Assembly: GCA_015490435.1 (NCBI GenBank)
Contig: WFXV01000083.1
Location: 1 to 30,736, forward strand
Length of the DNA: 30,736 nucleotides
Source: Thermaceae bacterium
GTDB lineage: Bacteria > Deinococcota > Deinococci > Deinococcales > Marinithermaceae
Direction of reading: 5' to 3'
The position numbers and the translations under genes were made by a program. Of the stretch, positions 17,700 to 25,439 are shown one piece after another (positions within the stretch are counted from its first letter, which is position 1; every line of letters starts with the position of its first letter). Below the pieces are notes generated by a model. That model was not told the DNA's origin, ran no database searches, and saw only the letters and a list, made by a program, of their open reading frames with translations.

Positions 17700-18437
17700 C
17701 TAGCGTAAACGCGCGACCTCCTCCGGCGTCACCGGGCCGAAGTCGTTGCCCCAGGCGGTGCGGATGTAACTGACCACCGCCGCCGCCGCTTGGTCGTCGA
17801 GCTGGGCGGCAAAGGGCGGCATCGCGGTCCCCGGTTTGCCGTGGAGCACGGTCTTGATCACGTACTCGGCGTCCTTCAGGTTCTCGTTGCCGGCGAGCGC
17901 GGGGAAGGTCGGGGGCATCCCCCGGCCGTCGGCTTGGTGGCAGCTCGCGCAGAGCCGCTGGTAAAGGGCCTTGCCGTCGTCGAGCCCGGCGGCGGCCGGG
18001 GTCTTAGCCTCCTCCTCGGTCTCGACCTGGGCGGCGGCCAGCGCTCCGCCGGGAATCGCGTTCTCGCCGTAGTAAGCGAGCCAGGTCGCGGTGCCGGCGA
18101 AGATCAAGAAAAGCAGCACCGGGAGCAGCGCGTAGCGGAAGAAGTCGGGCTTGGCCGGGGCCTCGAGCTCGACGCTGTCCACCATGCGGACCTCGATCGG
18201 CGCCATGATCGGCGCCCGGGCGATGTGCCCGGCGTAGACCGGGCCTTTTCGGGCCACCTCGAAGACGTACTCGTGGTGGTCCACCGAGCCGTCGGCGTAG
18301 TGGACCACCGCGATCAGGTAGTGGGTGCCCTCGGAGAGCCCGGAGGGGTCGAGCTCGAGGGTGAAGGGTGGTTTCTCGAGCACCGCGAAGGGCTCGTCCT
18401 GGTTGTCCAGGTAGACCTCGACGCGTGCGACATCCAT
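17700..18437 (-). CDS. Membrane-anchored cytochrome c with N-terminal Ig-like domain
   Basis: A 245-residue protein between the nor genes and nirS. Residues 1-63 look like a bacterial Ig-like domain (LDNQDEPFAVL, then PPFTLELDPSGLSEGTHYLI). There is no signal peptide. One membrane helix spans about 101-123. After an acidic/alanine linker comes a class I cytochrome c with CASCH (C163-H167) and probable ligand M206 in GTAMPPFA. Heme attachment requires the C-terminus to be outside, and the basic residues before and acidic residues after the helix agree. The Ig-like domain would then be cytoplasmic. The likely role is electron donor to NirS or NorC. AAGGGGGTAAGG precedes ATG 18437, and the norH-like stop lies six bases upstream. 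Confidence 0.88.
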   Translation of the reverse strand: MDVARVEVYLDNQDEPFAVLEKPPFTLELDPSGLSEGTHYLIAVVHYADGSVDHHEYVFEVARKGPVYAGHIARAPIMAPIEVRMVDSVELEAPAKPDFFRYALLPVLLFLIFAGTATWLAYYGENAIPGGALAAAQVETEEEAKTPAAAGLDDGKALYQRLCASCHQADGRGMPPTFPALAGNENLKDAEYVIKTVLHGKPGTAMPPFAAQLDDQAAAAVVSYIRTAWGNDFGPVTPEEVARLR

Positions 18438-18443
18438 CGGTCC

Positions 18444-18764
18444 TTACCCCCTTTCGACGGCGATGTGCCGGCGGTGGAACTCGCGCACCGCCCACCAGGT
18501 CATCTGCGGCAGGAAGAGGTAGACGGTGCCGGCGAAGAGCATCAAAAGGCTCCAGAAGCGGTCCAGGTGGCCGCTTAGGAGCATGCCGCCGACGCCCCAG
18601 ACCAAGAGGGCGGCGAAGACGTAGGAGAGCAAGATCAGGGAGCGCTTGCCGGTGATCATCCCGGCGGCGTAGAGGGAGGCGTAGACGCCGGCGGAGAAGA
18701 CGAAGGTGAAGCCGTAGAGGATCATCGTCCCCAGGACCTGGGTCACCTCGTGGCTAGGCTGCAT
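18444..18764 (-). CDS. norH: Small membrane protein, NorH-like third subunit of NO reductase
   Basis: A 106-residue protein with three strongly hydrophobic segments (about 10-34, 41-63 and 69-91) and a short basic tail (REFHRRHIAVERG). It has no cysteine or heme motif. The gene starts 11 bases inside the end of norB, with GGAGGG inside the norB 3' end as ribosome binding site. Thermus denitrifiers have a norC-norB-norH operon in which NorH is a small membrane protein reported as a third cNOR subunit. Position, size and topology fit. I assign it by context and cannot confirm it by residue-level comparison. Confidence 0.72.
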   Translation of the reverse strand: MQPSHEVTQVLGTMILYGFTFVFSAGVYASLYAAGMITGKRSLILLSYVFAALLVWGVGGMLLSGHLDRFWSLLMLFAGTVYLFLPQMTWWAVREFHRRHIAVERG

Positions 18765-20175
18765 GGCTTTCCCTCCGTTTCCCGATGGTCAGGAGGTCGT
18801 AGACCAGCACCAGGTAGCCGGCGACGAAGATCCAGGCGAAGAGGTAGCGCCAGCCGAGGGTGTTGGTGTACCAGGGGTGGGTGTAGGAGCGGATGAAGGC
18901 GCTCCAGGTGCTGCCGAGCTCGGCCCGCTCGATCATCGTTTGGGAGAATCCGGAGATGGTGAAGGAGCCGGCGATGCCCACGATCCCGAGGATCATGAGG
19001 GCGAAGGCCCAGCTCCAGTACTTGGAGTCGAGCGGGATCATGATCGGCCGGCGCACGTTCTGCACCGCGATGTAGATGAGCGTCATCACCGTGCCGAGGT
19101 AGGCGCCGAAGAAGGCCAGGTGGCCGTGGGCGGCGGCCAGCTGGGTGCCGTGGGAGTACATGTTGATCTGGGGCAGGGTTTGCATGAAGCCCCAGACGCC
19201 GGCGCCGATGAAGTTGCCAAACGCCTGGGCGATGGCCCAGAAAAGCGCCGGCCGGTTCACCGTGTGCATCCGGTGGGCGCCCGCGTCGTAGAGGGCGTGG
19301 ACCACCATTGCCACGAGCGGCAGCGGCTCAAGCGCCGAGAAGAAGCCGCCGAGCCCGATCCAGTACTCCGGGGTGCCGATCCAGAAGTAGTGGTGGCCGA
19401 GCCCCAGGATGCCGGTGCCGAAGACCAGCGCGACCTCGAGGAAGAGCCAGGTCTCGATCAGTTTGCGGGGCGTGCCCAGGAGGTACATCAGGCTCCAGCC
19501 CATGAGCACGCCGACCAGCACCTCCCAGGTGGCCTCGACCCAGAGGTGCACCACCCACCACCAGAGGTACTGGTCCATGGTGACGTTCACGGTGTAGTGC
19601 ATCCCGGCGGTGTAGAGGGCGCCGAGGGCCACCAGGTCGAAGATGAGGACGCCGAGAAGCCCGGTGATCCGCCGGGCGGCCAGGGTGGTGGCGATGACGT
19701 TGAAGAGGAAGACCGCCACCCAGGCCACGATCGCGATGTCGGCCCATCTCGGTGCCTCGATGTATTCGCGCCCCTCGTTGATGAACCAGAGGGTGAAGGC
19801 GTTGCCGGGGCCGATCTGGACGAAGAGGTAAACCAGGACGACGACGGTGACGCCGGCGACGATCACCCACCAGATGAACTTGGCGAGCTTGATACCGACG
19901 ACCTCGCGGCCGGTCTCTAAGGGCAAGAACCAGTAGACGCCCCCCATCAGACCCACCAGGAGCCAGACGATCATCGCGTTGACGTGGAGGGTCCGGTTGG
20001 TCATGAAGGGGAGCTTGTCCAGGAGGAAGTCCGGGTTGATGTACTGGTAGGCGGCGATCAGCCCGAAGATGAGCTGGGCGCCGAAGAGAACGATGGCCAC
20101 CGCGAAGTACGCGAGGGCCAGCTTCTGGGACTCGAAGAGTTCCTGGGCCTTGGGCCTTGCGAAGGAAGTCGCCAT
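18754..20175 (-). CDS. norB: Nitric oxide reductase large subunit (cNOR)
   Basis: A 473-residue heme-copper-oxidase-family membrane protein with about 12 helices that reduces two NO to N2O. The heme b and b3 ligands are H64 (RTLHVNAM), H350 and H352 (AHGHLAF). The non-heme iron FeB is bound by H210 and E214 (HLWVEATWE) and by H261 and H262 (GLGHHYFWIG). Spacing from H210 on matches Pseudomonas NorB, offset by three. These residues show the NO-reductase form of the active site rather than an oxidase with CuB. I chose ATG 20175 because TAAGGAGGTGGGT precedes it; an in-frame GTG two codons upstream lies inside that site. norC is directly upstream and the norH-like gene overlaps its end. Confidence 0.97.
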   Translation of the reverse strand: MATSFARPKAQELFESQKLALAYFAVAIVLFGAQLIFGLIAAYQYINPDFLLDKLPFMTNRTLHVNAMIVWLLVGLMGGVYWFLPLETGREVVGIKLAKFIWWVIVAGVTVVVLVYLFVQIGPGNAFTLWFINEGREYIEAPRWADIAIVAWVAVFLFNVIATTLAARRITGLLGVLIFDLVALGALYTAGMHYTVNVTMDQYLWWWVVHLWVEATWEVLVGVLMGWSLMYLLGTPRKLIETWLFLEVALVFGTGILGLGHHYFWIGTPEYWIGLGGFFSALEPLPLVAMVVHALYDAGAHRMHTVNRPALFWAIAQAFGNFIGAGVWGFMQTLPQINMYSHGTQLAAAHGHLAFFGAYLGTVMTLIYIAVQNVRRPIMIPLDSKYWSWAFALMILGIVGIAGSFTISGFSQTMIERAELGSTWSAFIRSYTHPWYTNTLGWRYLFAWIFVAGYLVLVYDLLTIGKRRESHAA

Positions 20176-20185
20176 ACCCACCTCC

Positions 20186-20851
20186 TTACTGGGCCACCGC
20201 GAAGTGCGGCGGGAAGCCGTTGGTGTCGATCGCCGACATCCACTTGAGGAAGGCGATCAGGGCTTTTAGCTCCTCGTCGGTGAAGCGCAGGTTGGGCATC
20301 TTCCGGGGCCCCTGCGGCATCGACGGCGGGTCCTTGAGCCAGGCCATCATCGCCTCTTCCCGGGTCTTGGCGCCGGTGAGGGGCATGATCCGCTCCTCCC
20401 ACCAGGGATCGAGCCAGGCCCGGGTGAGGTCGGTGGCGTAGTAGGCCCCGTTGCCCAGGATCTGGTGGCACTCCATGCAGTTCCGGGACTGGAGCGTCAT
20501 CTTGCCCTTGTTGATCAGGGCGAAGGCCTCCTCGCTCGTCCAGGTCTTGCCGAAGAAGCCGGTTTCGCGGCCCACGGCCGGCACCTGGCGGCGTTTCTCC
20601 TCGTCCCAGACCAGCTTGATCTCGTAGTTGATCACGGTCCAGTCGGGGATGCGGCCCGAGCCGGGGCGGACCTGGTCGGCGGTGTCGAAGGTGAGCCAGA
20701 GCAGGATGAAGGTCATGACGAGGGAACTCACCACTGCCGCGTTCCGCCAGAAGGTCGGGGAGAGCCAGCCGTAGCCGCGGGAGAGGATCAACGTGACGAC
20801 GACGGAGAAGAAGATCGCTGCGACCGCGATCTGGATCCAGCTGTAGTCCAT
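20186..20851 (-). CDS. norC: Nitric oxide reductase cytochrome c subunit
   Basis: A 221-residue membrane-bound cytochrome c that passes electrons to NorB. The heme motif is CMECH (C125-H129), with M185 in RKMPNLRF as probable sixth ligand. Two hydrophobic segments (about 6-24 and 36-54) precede the soluble domain. Typical proteobacterial NorC is about 150 residues with one anchor, so this form is longer and has an extra helix. ATG 20851 has AAAGGAGGG upstream. It is the first gene of the cluster, with the palindromic operator 50-70 bases upstream. The stop lies ten bases from the norB start. Confidence 0.94.
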   Translation of the reverse strand: MDYSWIQIAVAAIFFSVVVTLILSRGYGWLSPTFWRNAAVVSSLVMTFILLWLTFDTADQVRPGSGRIPDWTVINYEIKLVWDEEKRRQVPAVGRETGFFGKTWTSEEAFALINKGKMTLQSRNCMECHQILGNGAYYATDLTRAWLDPWWEERIMPLTGAKTREEAMMAWLKDPPSMPQGPRKMPNLRFTDEELKALIAFLKWMSAIDTNGFPPHFAVAQ

Positions 20852-20872
20852 ACCGCCCTCCTTTCCCTGAAA

Positions 20873-20878
20873 AGCATG
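20873..20878 (-). promoter_or_regulatory. Weak candidate -10 box for the nor-nir cluster
   Basis: CATGCT on the minus strand would put the transcription start near 20866-20867. The centre of the palindrome at 20900-20917 would then be at about -41.5 to -42.5, the usual class II activator position. The hexamer is a poor match, as expected of an activator-dependent promoter. Confidence 0.35.
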
Positions 20879-20899
20879 AGGGCGGGGCCGGGGGTCGGG

Positions 20900-20917
20900 C
20901 CATGACCCTGGTCATGG
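20900..20917. promoter_or_regulatory. Palindromic operator with CRP/FNR spacing upstream of norC
   Basis: CCATGACCCTGGTCATGG is a perfect inverted repeat with 8-base arms and a 2-base centre. It contains TGA-N6-TCA, the spacing shared by CRP (TGTGA-N6-TCACA) and FNR (TTGAT-N4-ATCAA) sites. A second smaller palindrome, GGGAC-N4-GTCCC, lies next to it at 20916-20929. Confidence 0.6.
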
Positions 20918-20933
20918 GACGTATGTCCCGCGG

Positions 20934-21446
20934 CTACTTCTTCAGGAGCTTAAGGAGCGCCGGTTCCTGGGCGAGGGCTTTTTTCGCGTAGACCCGGGCG
21001 GCCTCGCCGCCGACCCCGCGGTGGCCGGTGGCGGTGGACCAGACCAGGTACTGGTCCTTGAAGGGTCCCTCGAGAATCCGAAAGAGCCAGAAGTTCGGTC
21101 CCTCGCCGAGGAGGAGGACGTCGCCGAACTCCTCGGGGGCGAGGGGTTTCCCCTTGGCGCCGGGGGTGAGCTCGAGCACATACGCCCCGGGGTCGTCCTT
21201 CCTCACAGCGAGCAGCACGGTCTCGAAGGTGCGCCCGGCAAACGCGACGTTCACGTACTCGTAGACGAGGAGGCCTTTCTCCGGGATCTCGGCGGTCTGG
21301 TTGGGGGCAAGGCGCCGCGGGTTCTCCACCAGTGCCTTAACTTCCGCCACCCAGGGTGCGGGCTCGCCGGCGAGGCGGTGTTCCGGCACCCCCCCTTGGG
21401 CCAGGACGAAGGCGAGCGCAAGGCCAAAAACGAGAAGGATTCGCAC
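20934..21446 (-). CDS. Secreted protein of unknown function
   Basis: A 170-residue protein. Starting at GTG 21446, the N-terminus MRILLVFGLALAFVLAQ is a signal peptide, probably cut near residue 16-18. The mature part has no cysteine, heme motif or recognisable domain. Short features are LLVYEYVNVAFAGRTFETVL and GEGPNFWLFRILEGPFKDQY, which suggest a beta-rich fold. The GTG start is preferred over ATG 21458 because a TATGCT -10 box lies seven bases before it. It lies between dnaE and the nor cluster and points towards norC, so read-through into norC is possible. A link to denitrification is not shown. Confidence 0.75.
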   Translation of the reverse strand: MRILLVFGLALAFVLAQGGVPEHRLAGEPAPWVAEVKALVENPRRLAPNQTAEIPEKGLLVYEYVNVAFAGRTFETVLLAVRKDDPGAYVLELTPGAKGKPLAPEEFGDVLLLGEGPNFWLFRILEGPFKDQYLVWSTATGHRGVGGEAARVYAKKALAQEPALLKLLKK

Positions 21447-21453
21447 GGGGGAA

Positions 21454-21471
21454 AGCATACCGCGCTATGCT
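21454..21471. promoter_or_regulatory. Mirror-image divergent -10 boxes for secreted protein and dnaE
   Basis: AGCATA-CCGCGC-TATGCT is an inverted repeat with 6-base arms. Each arm reads TATGCT in its own direction. GTG follows after seven bases on the minus strand (21446) and after six bases on the plus strand (21478), so both mRNAs should be leaderless. TTCACC lies 17 bases before the minus-strand box as a possible -35. Confidence 0.6.
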
Positions 21472-21477
21472 CGAAGG

Positions 21478-24400
21478 GTGAAGTTCGCCCACCTCCACCA
21501 GCACACCCAGTTCTCGCTCCTGGACGGGGCCGCCAAGCTCAAGGACCTCTTAGAGTGGGTCAAGGCCACGAGCCCCGAATACCCCGCGCTTGCCATCACC
21601 GACCACGGCAACCTCTTCGGAGCGGTGGAGTTCTACCGCCTGGCCCACAAGATGGGGGTCAAGCCGATCATCGGCTACGAGGCCTACGTCGCCGCCGAGA
21701 GCCGCTTCGACCGGAAGCGCCGGAAGGGTCTGGACGGGGGCTACTACCACCTCACCCTGATCGCCAAGGACTTCAAGGGCTACCAGAACCTGGTGCGGCT
21801 CGCGACCCGGGCCTACCTCGAGGGCTTTTACGAAAAACCCCGGATCGACCGCGAGCTCCTCCGGGAGCACTCCGAGGGCCTGATCGTGCTCTCCGGGTGC
21901 CTGGGCTCGGAGATCAACCAGTTCATCCTGGCCGGGCGCGAGGACCTGGCCGAGGAGCGCCTGAACGAGTACCTCTCGATCTTTAAGGACAACTTCTTCA
22001 TCGAGATCCAAAACCACGGGCTCGAGGAGCAGGCCCGGGTGAACGCGGTCCTAAAGGAGTTCGCAAAAAAGTACGGCCTCGGCATGGTGGCCACCAACGA
22101 CGGCCACTACGTGAAGCGGGAGGACGCCGAGGCCCACGAGGTGCTGCTCGCGATCCAGTCGAAGTCCACCTGGGACGACCCCGACCGCTGGAAGTTCCCC
22201 TGCGATGAGTTCTACGTCAAGACCCCGGAGGAGATGCGGAAAGCCCTTCCGCCCGAGGAGTGGGGGGACGAGGTCTTCGACAACACCGTTTTCATCGCCG
22301 AGATGGCCTCGGTCGAGCTCCCGGTGGACGAGAAACGGCGCTACCGCATCCCCAAGTACCCCACCCCCGAGGGCAAGACCGACGCCCAGCACCTCGCCGA
22401 GCTCACCTTCCGCGGCCTCGCCGAGCGCTACCCGGACCGCATCACCGAGGATTTCTACCGGCGGGTGCTCCGCGAGCTTGGGCACACCACCCCCCACGGC
22501 GGGATCGAGGCCCTCGCCGAGCGGCTCGCGCTGCTCTCGCGGGAGGAGAAGAAGAAGCTCGCCGCCCTCCTGCCCGACCCCAAGGAGGTGCACACCTGGG
22601 ACGCCGAGGCCATCCTGGCCCGGGCGCTTTTTGAGCTCGAGGTCATCGAGGACATGGGCTTTCCTGGCTACTTCCTGATCGTCCAGGACTACATCAACTG
22701 GGCCAAGGAGAAGGGGATCAGCGTGGGGCCGGGCCGGGGGAGCGCGGCCGGGAGCCTGGTGGCCTACGCCACCCGGATCACCAACATCGATCCCCTCGAG
22801 TTCAACCTCCTCTTCGAGCGCTTTTTGAACCCGGCGCGGGTCTCGATGCCCGACATCGACACCGACTTCTCCGACGTACGCCGGGACGAGGTGATCGAGT
22901 ACGTCCGCGAGCGCTACGGCGCCGACCGGGTGGCCCAGATCGCGACCTTCGGGACGATGGCAAGTAAGGCCGCGATCAAGGACGTCGCCCGGGTCTTCGG
23001 CATCCCCCACAAGCGCGCCGAGGAGATCGCGAAGCTCGTCCCCACCAAGTTCGGCCGGCCGATCCCCCTGAAGGAGGCGGTCGAGACCGTCCCCGACCTC
23101 AAGGCCTGGATGGAGCGGGACCCCGAGGTCAAGCGGGTGATCGAGGTGGCGATGCGGCTTGAAGGCCTGAACCGCCACGCCTCGGTGCACGCCGCCGGGG
23201 TGGTGATCGGCGAGGGGCCGCTCACCGACCTGGTGCCCCTGATGAAGGAGTCCGGGGGCGGCGAGAAGATCATCACCCAGTACGACATGAACTCGGTGGA
23301 GGCCCTCGGTCTCTTGAAGATGGACTTCCTCGGCCTCCGCACCCTCTCCTTCCTGGAAGAGGCCGCCCGGATCGTGAAGGAGTCGAAGGGGGACGAGCTC
23401 GACTACGACAACCTACCCCTCGACGACAAGAAGACCTTCGAGCTGCTCCAGCGCGGCGAGACCAAGGGGGTCTTCCAGCTCGAGGGCACCGGGATGACCA
23501 ACACCGTGCGCGCCTTCCGCCCCGAGCGGATCCACGACCTGATCGCGATCCTCTCCCTCTACCGCCCGGGGCCGATGGACAATATCCCCACCTACCTAAG
23601 GCGAAAGCACGGCAAGGAGCCGGTGAGCTACAGCGAGTTTCCCCACGCCGAGAAGTACCTAAGGCCGATCCTCGAGGAGACCTACGGCATCCCCGTCTAC
23701 CAGGAGCAGATCATGCAGATCGCGAGCGCGGTGGCCGGCTACACCCTGGGTGAGGCCGACCTTTTGCGCCGAGCGATGGGGAAGAAGAAGGTCGAGGAGA
23801 TGAAGCGCCACCGCGAGCGCTTCATCCAAGGCGCGGCCGAGCGGGGGATCCCCGAGGAGGAGGCGAACCGGCTCTTCGACATGCTCGAGGCCTTCGCCAA
23901 CTATGGCTTTAATAAATCTCATGCCGCCGCCTACGCCTTGATCGCCTACCAGACCGCCTACGTCAAGGCCCACTACCCGGTCGAGTTCATGGCCGCCTTG
24001 CTCACGGTGGAGCGCAAGAACTCGGACAAGGTGGCGGAGTACATCCGCGACGCGCGGGCGATGGGGATCCCCGTGCTCCCGCCCGACATCAACCGCTCGG
24101 GGTTCGACTTCCGGGTGGTGGGGGAGGAGATCCTCTTTGGGCTCTCGGCGGTGAAGAACGTGGGCGAGGCGTCGGTGAGGGCGATCCTCGCCGAGCGCGA
24201 GCGGGGCGGGCCGTTTACCTCGCTCGGGGACTTCTTGAAGCGGCTCGACCTCCATTTGGTGAACCGCCGGGCGGTGGAGTCGTTGATCAAGTCCGGGGCC
24301 TTCGACGCCTTCGGCGAACGGGGGGCGATGCTCGCCGGGCTCGACGAGCTCCTCAAGTGGGCGGCGGCGGAGCAGGAGCACGCCCGGGCGGGGCTTTCCG

Positions 24401-25155
24401 GGCTCTTCGCCGAAGCCAGCGAGCCGGCGCTGCCCCAGGTTCCGCCCCTGCCCGAGGTGGAGCGGCTCAAGATGGAGAAGGAGGCCCTCGGGATCTACGT
24501 CACCGGCCATCCCCTCCGCCACTTCGAGGGGCTTACCGAAGTGGCTACGGTCTCGATCGCCGAGCTTCCCCGCTACTTCGAGGAGCGGGCGAACGGCCGG
24601 CGGCGGATCAAGCTGGTGCTCGCCGGGATGGTGGAGGACGTGGTGCGAAAGCCCACCAAGTCCGGGGGGATGATGGCCAAGTTCCAGCTCGCCGACGAGA
24701 CCGGCGCGGTCGAGGTGGTGGCCTTCGGCCGGGCCTACGAGCGGGTCTCGCCCCGGCTCAAGGAAGACACCCCGGTGGCGGTGGTGGCCACGGTCGAGCC
24801 CGACGCTGACGGCGAGAGCCTCCGGGTGGTGGCCGAGGACCTCTACCTCTGGGAGGAGCTCGAGGGGCTGCCCAGGGTGCTCGAGCTCACCCTCACCCTC
24901 GACGCGCTTAGCGAGGAGAAGATCCTCGAGCTCAGAAGCCTCCTCGACGCCCACCCCGGCCCCGCCCCGCTCCGGCTCCGGGTGCGGGGCGAGGGAGGCA
25001 TGGCCCTGCTCGCCGCCCGGGAGGTGCGGGTGGACGAGGGGGTGCTCCCTGAGCTCGAGGCCGCCGGCATCCCCGCCCGCTTCCTGCCGGACCCCGACGC
25101 GCTCTTGAACGCCCGCCGCGACGCCGAGGGGGGCGAGGAGGTAGTGCCCTTCTAG
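21478..25155 (+). CDS. dnaE: DNA polymerase III alpha subunit
   Basis: A 1225-residue replicative polymerase, the normal length for Thermaceae DnaE. The N-terminal PHP domain opens with FAHLHQHTQFSLLDGAAKL and keeps its metal-binding histidines. The palm holds GPGRGSAAGSLVAYA at about 417-431 and the catalytic aspartates in MPDIDTDFSD at about 456-465. Further on come YQEQIMQIASAVAGY and FNKSHAAAYALIAYQTAY. The helix-hairpin-helix region lies at about 865-950, and an OB-fold (LAGMVEDVVRKPTKSGGMMA) starts near 1045. No intein interrupts it, unlike some Thermus dnaE genes. GTG 21478 gives the canonical N-terminus. The stop overlaps the convergent small gene by four bases. Confidence 0.97.
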   Translation: MKFAHLHQHTQFSLLDGAAKLKDLLEWVKATSPEYPALAITDHGNLFGAVEFYRLAHKMGVKPIIGYEAYVAAESRFDRKRRKGLDGGYYHLTLIAKDFKGYQNLVRLATRAYLEGFYEKPRIDRELLREHSEGLIVLSGCLGSEINQFILAGREDLAEERLNEYLSIFKDNFFIEIQNHGLEEQARVNAVLKEFAKKYGLGMVATNDGHYVKREDAEAHEVLLAIQSKSTWDDPDRWKFPCDEFYVKTPEEMRKALPPEEWGDEVFDNTVFIAEMASVELPVDEKRRYRIPKYPTPEGKTDAQHLAELTFRGLAERYPDRITEDFYRRVLRELGHTTPHGGIEALAERLALLSREEKKKLAALLPDPKEVHTWDAEAILARALFELEVIEDMGFPGYFLIVQDYINWAKEKGISVGPGRGSAAGSLVAYATRITNIDPLEFNLLFERFLNPARVSMPDIDTDFSDVRRDEVIEYVRERYGADRVAQIATFGTMASKAAIKDVARVFGIPHKRAEEIAKLVPTKFGRPIPLKEAVETVPDLKAWMERDPEVKRVIEVAMRLEGLNRHASVHAAGVVIGEGPLTDLVPLMKESGGGEKIITQYDMNSVEALGLLKMDFLGLRTLSFLEEAARIVKESKGDELDYDNLPLDDKKTFELLQRGETKGVFQLEGTGMTNTVRAFRPERIHDLIAILSLYRPGPMDNIPTYLRRKHGKEPVSYSEFPHAEKYLRPILEETYGIPVYQEQIMQIASAVAGYTLGEADLLRRAMGKKKVEEMKRHRERFIQGAAERGIPEEEANRLFDMLEAFANYGFNKSHAAAYALIAYQTAYVKAHYPVEFMAALLTVERKNSDKVAEYIRDARAMGIPVLPPDINRSGFDFRVVGEEILFGLSAVKNVGEASVRAILAERERGGPFTSLGDFLKRLDLHLVNRRAVESLIKSGAFDAFGERGAMLAGLDELLKWAAAEQEHARAGLSGLFAEASEPALPQVPPLPEVERLKMEKEALGIYVTGHPLRHFEGLTEVATVSIAELPRYFEERANGRRRIKLVLAGMVEDVVRKPTKSGGMMAKFQLADETGAVEVVAFGRAYERVSPRLKEDTPVAVVATVEPDADGESLRVVAEDLYLWEELEGLPRVLELTLTLDALSEEKILELRSLLDAHPGPAPLRLRVRGEGGMALLAAREVRVDEGVLPELEAAGIPARFLPDPDALLNARRDAEGGEEVVPF

Positions 25156-25439
25156 GCCAAGAGCGGCCGGTCCTCGCTCTCACCCTGGGGCAGGTCGCCC
25201 CAGGCGAGCTCGACCAGCTCGATCAGCTCCTCCACCGGAACCCGGTGGCGGGCAGCGAGCTGGGCGATGCGCTTGCCGAGCGCACGGACATGGGCGCCGT
25301 CCTGTTCGTCCTCGCCCTCTTCCAAGAGGGCGATCAGCCAGGTCAGGAGCTCTTGGGCCTCGGACTCGGAAAGGCCCTGGGTCAGGGCCTCGTCCTCGAG
25401 GAGCTGGTCAATGAGCCTTTCGAGCGTGGAGGGTTTCAT
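25152..25439 (-). CDS. Small acidic helical protein of unknown function
   Basis: A 95-residue protein, strongly acidic and predicted mostly helical (LERLIDQLLEDEALTQGLSE, then AQELLTWLIALLEEGEDEQD). It has no cysteine, signal peptide or membrane segment, and I do not recognise a family. ATG 25439 lies inside the end of the ftsB-like gene with a 32-base overlap and has AAAAAGG before it. The two genes are therefore likely coupled. Its stop overlaps that of dnaE by four bases. It keeps the regional codon style and fills the space between two real genes, so I treat it as genuine. Confidence 0.68.
   Translation of the reverse strand: MKPSTLERLIDQLLEDEALTQGLSESEAQELLTWLIALLEEGEDEQDGAHVRALGKRIAQLAARHRVPVEELIELVELAWGDLPQGESEDRPLLA

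Noticed and set aside
16192..17703. 503-codon open frame antisense to nirS
   Set aside because: It mirrors a gene with clear NirS motifs. Composition (G, A, V, H, D, L rich) is that of high-GC shadow frames, with no domain or ribosome binding site.
18763..19920. 385-codon open frame antisense to norB
   Set aside because: A hydrophilic mirror of a membrane protein, with no start signal and no motif.
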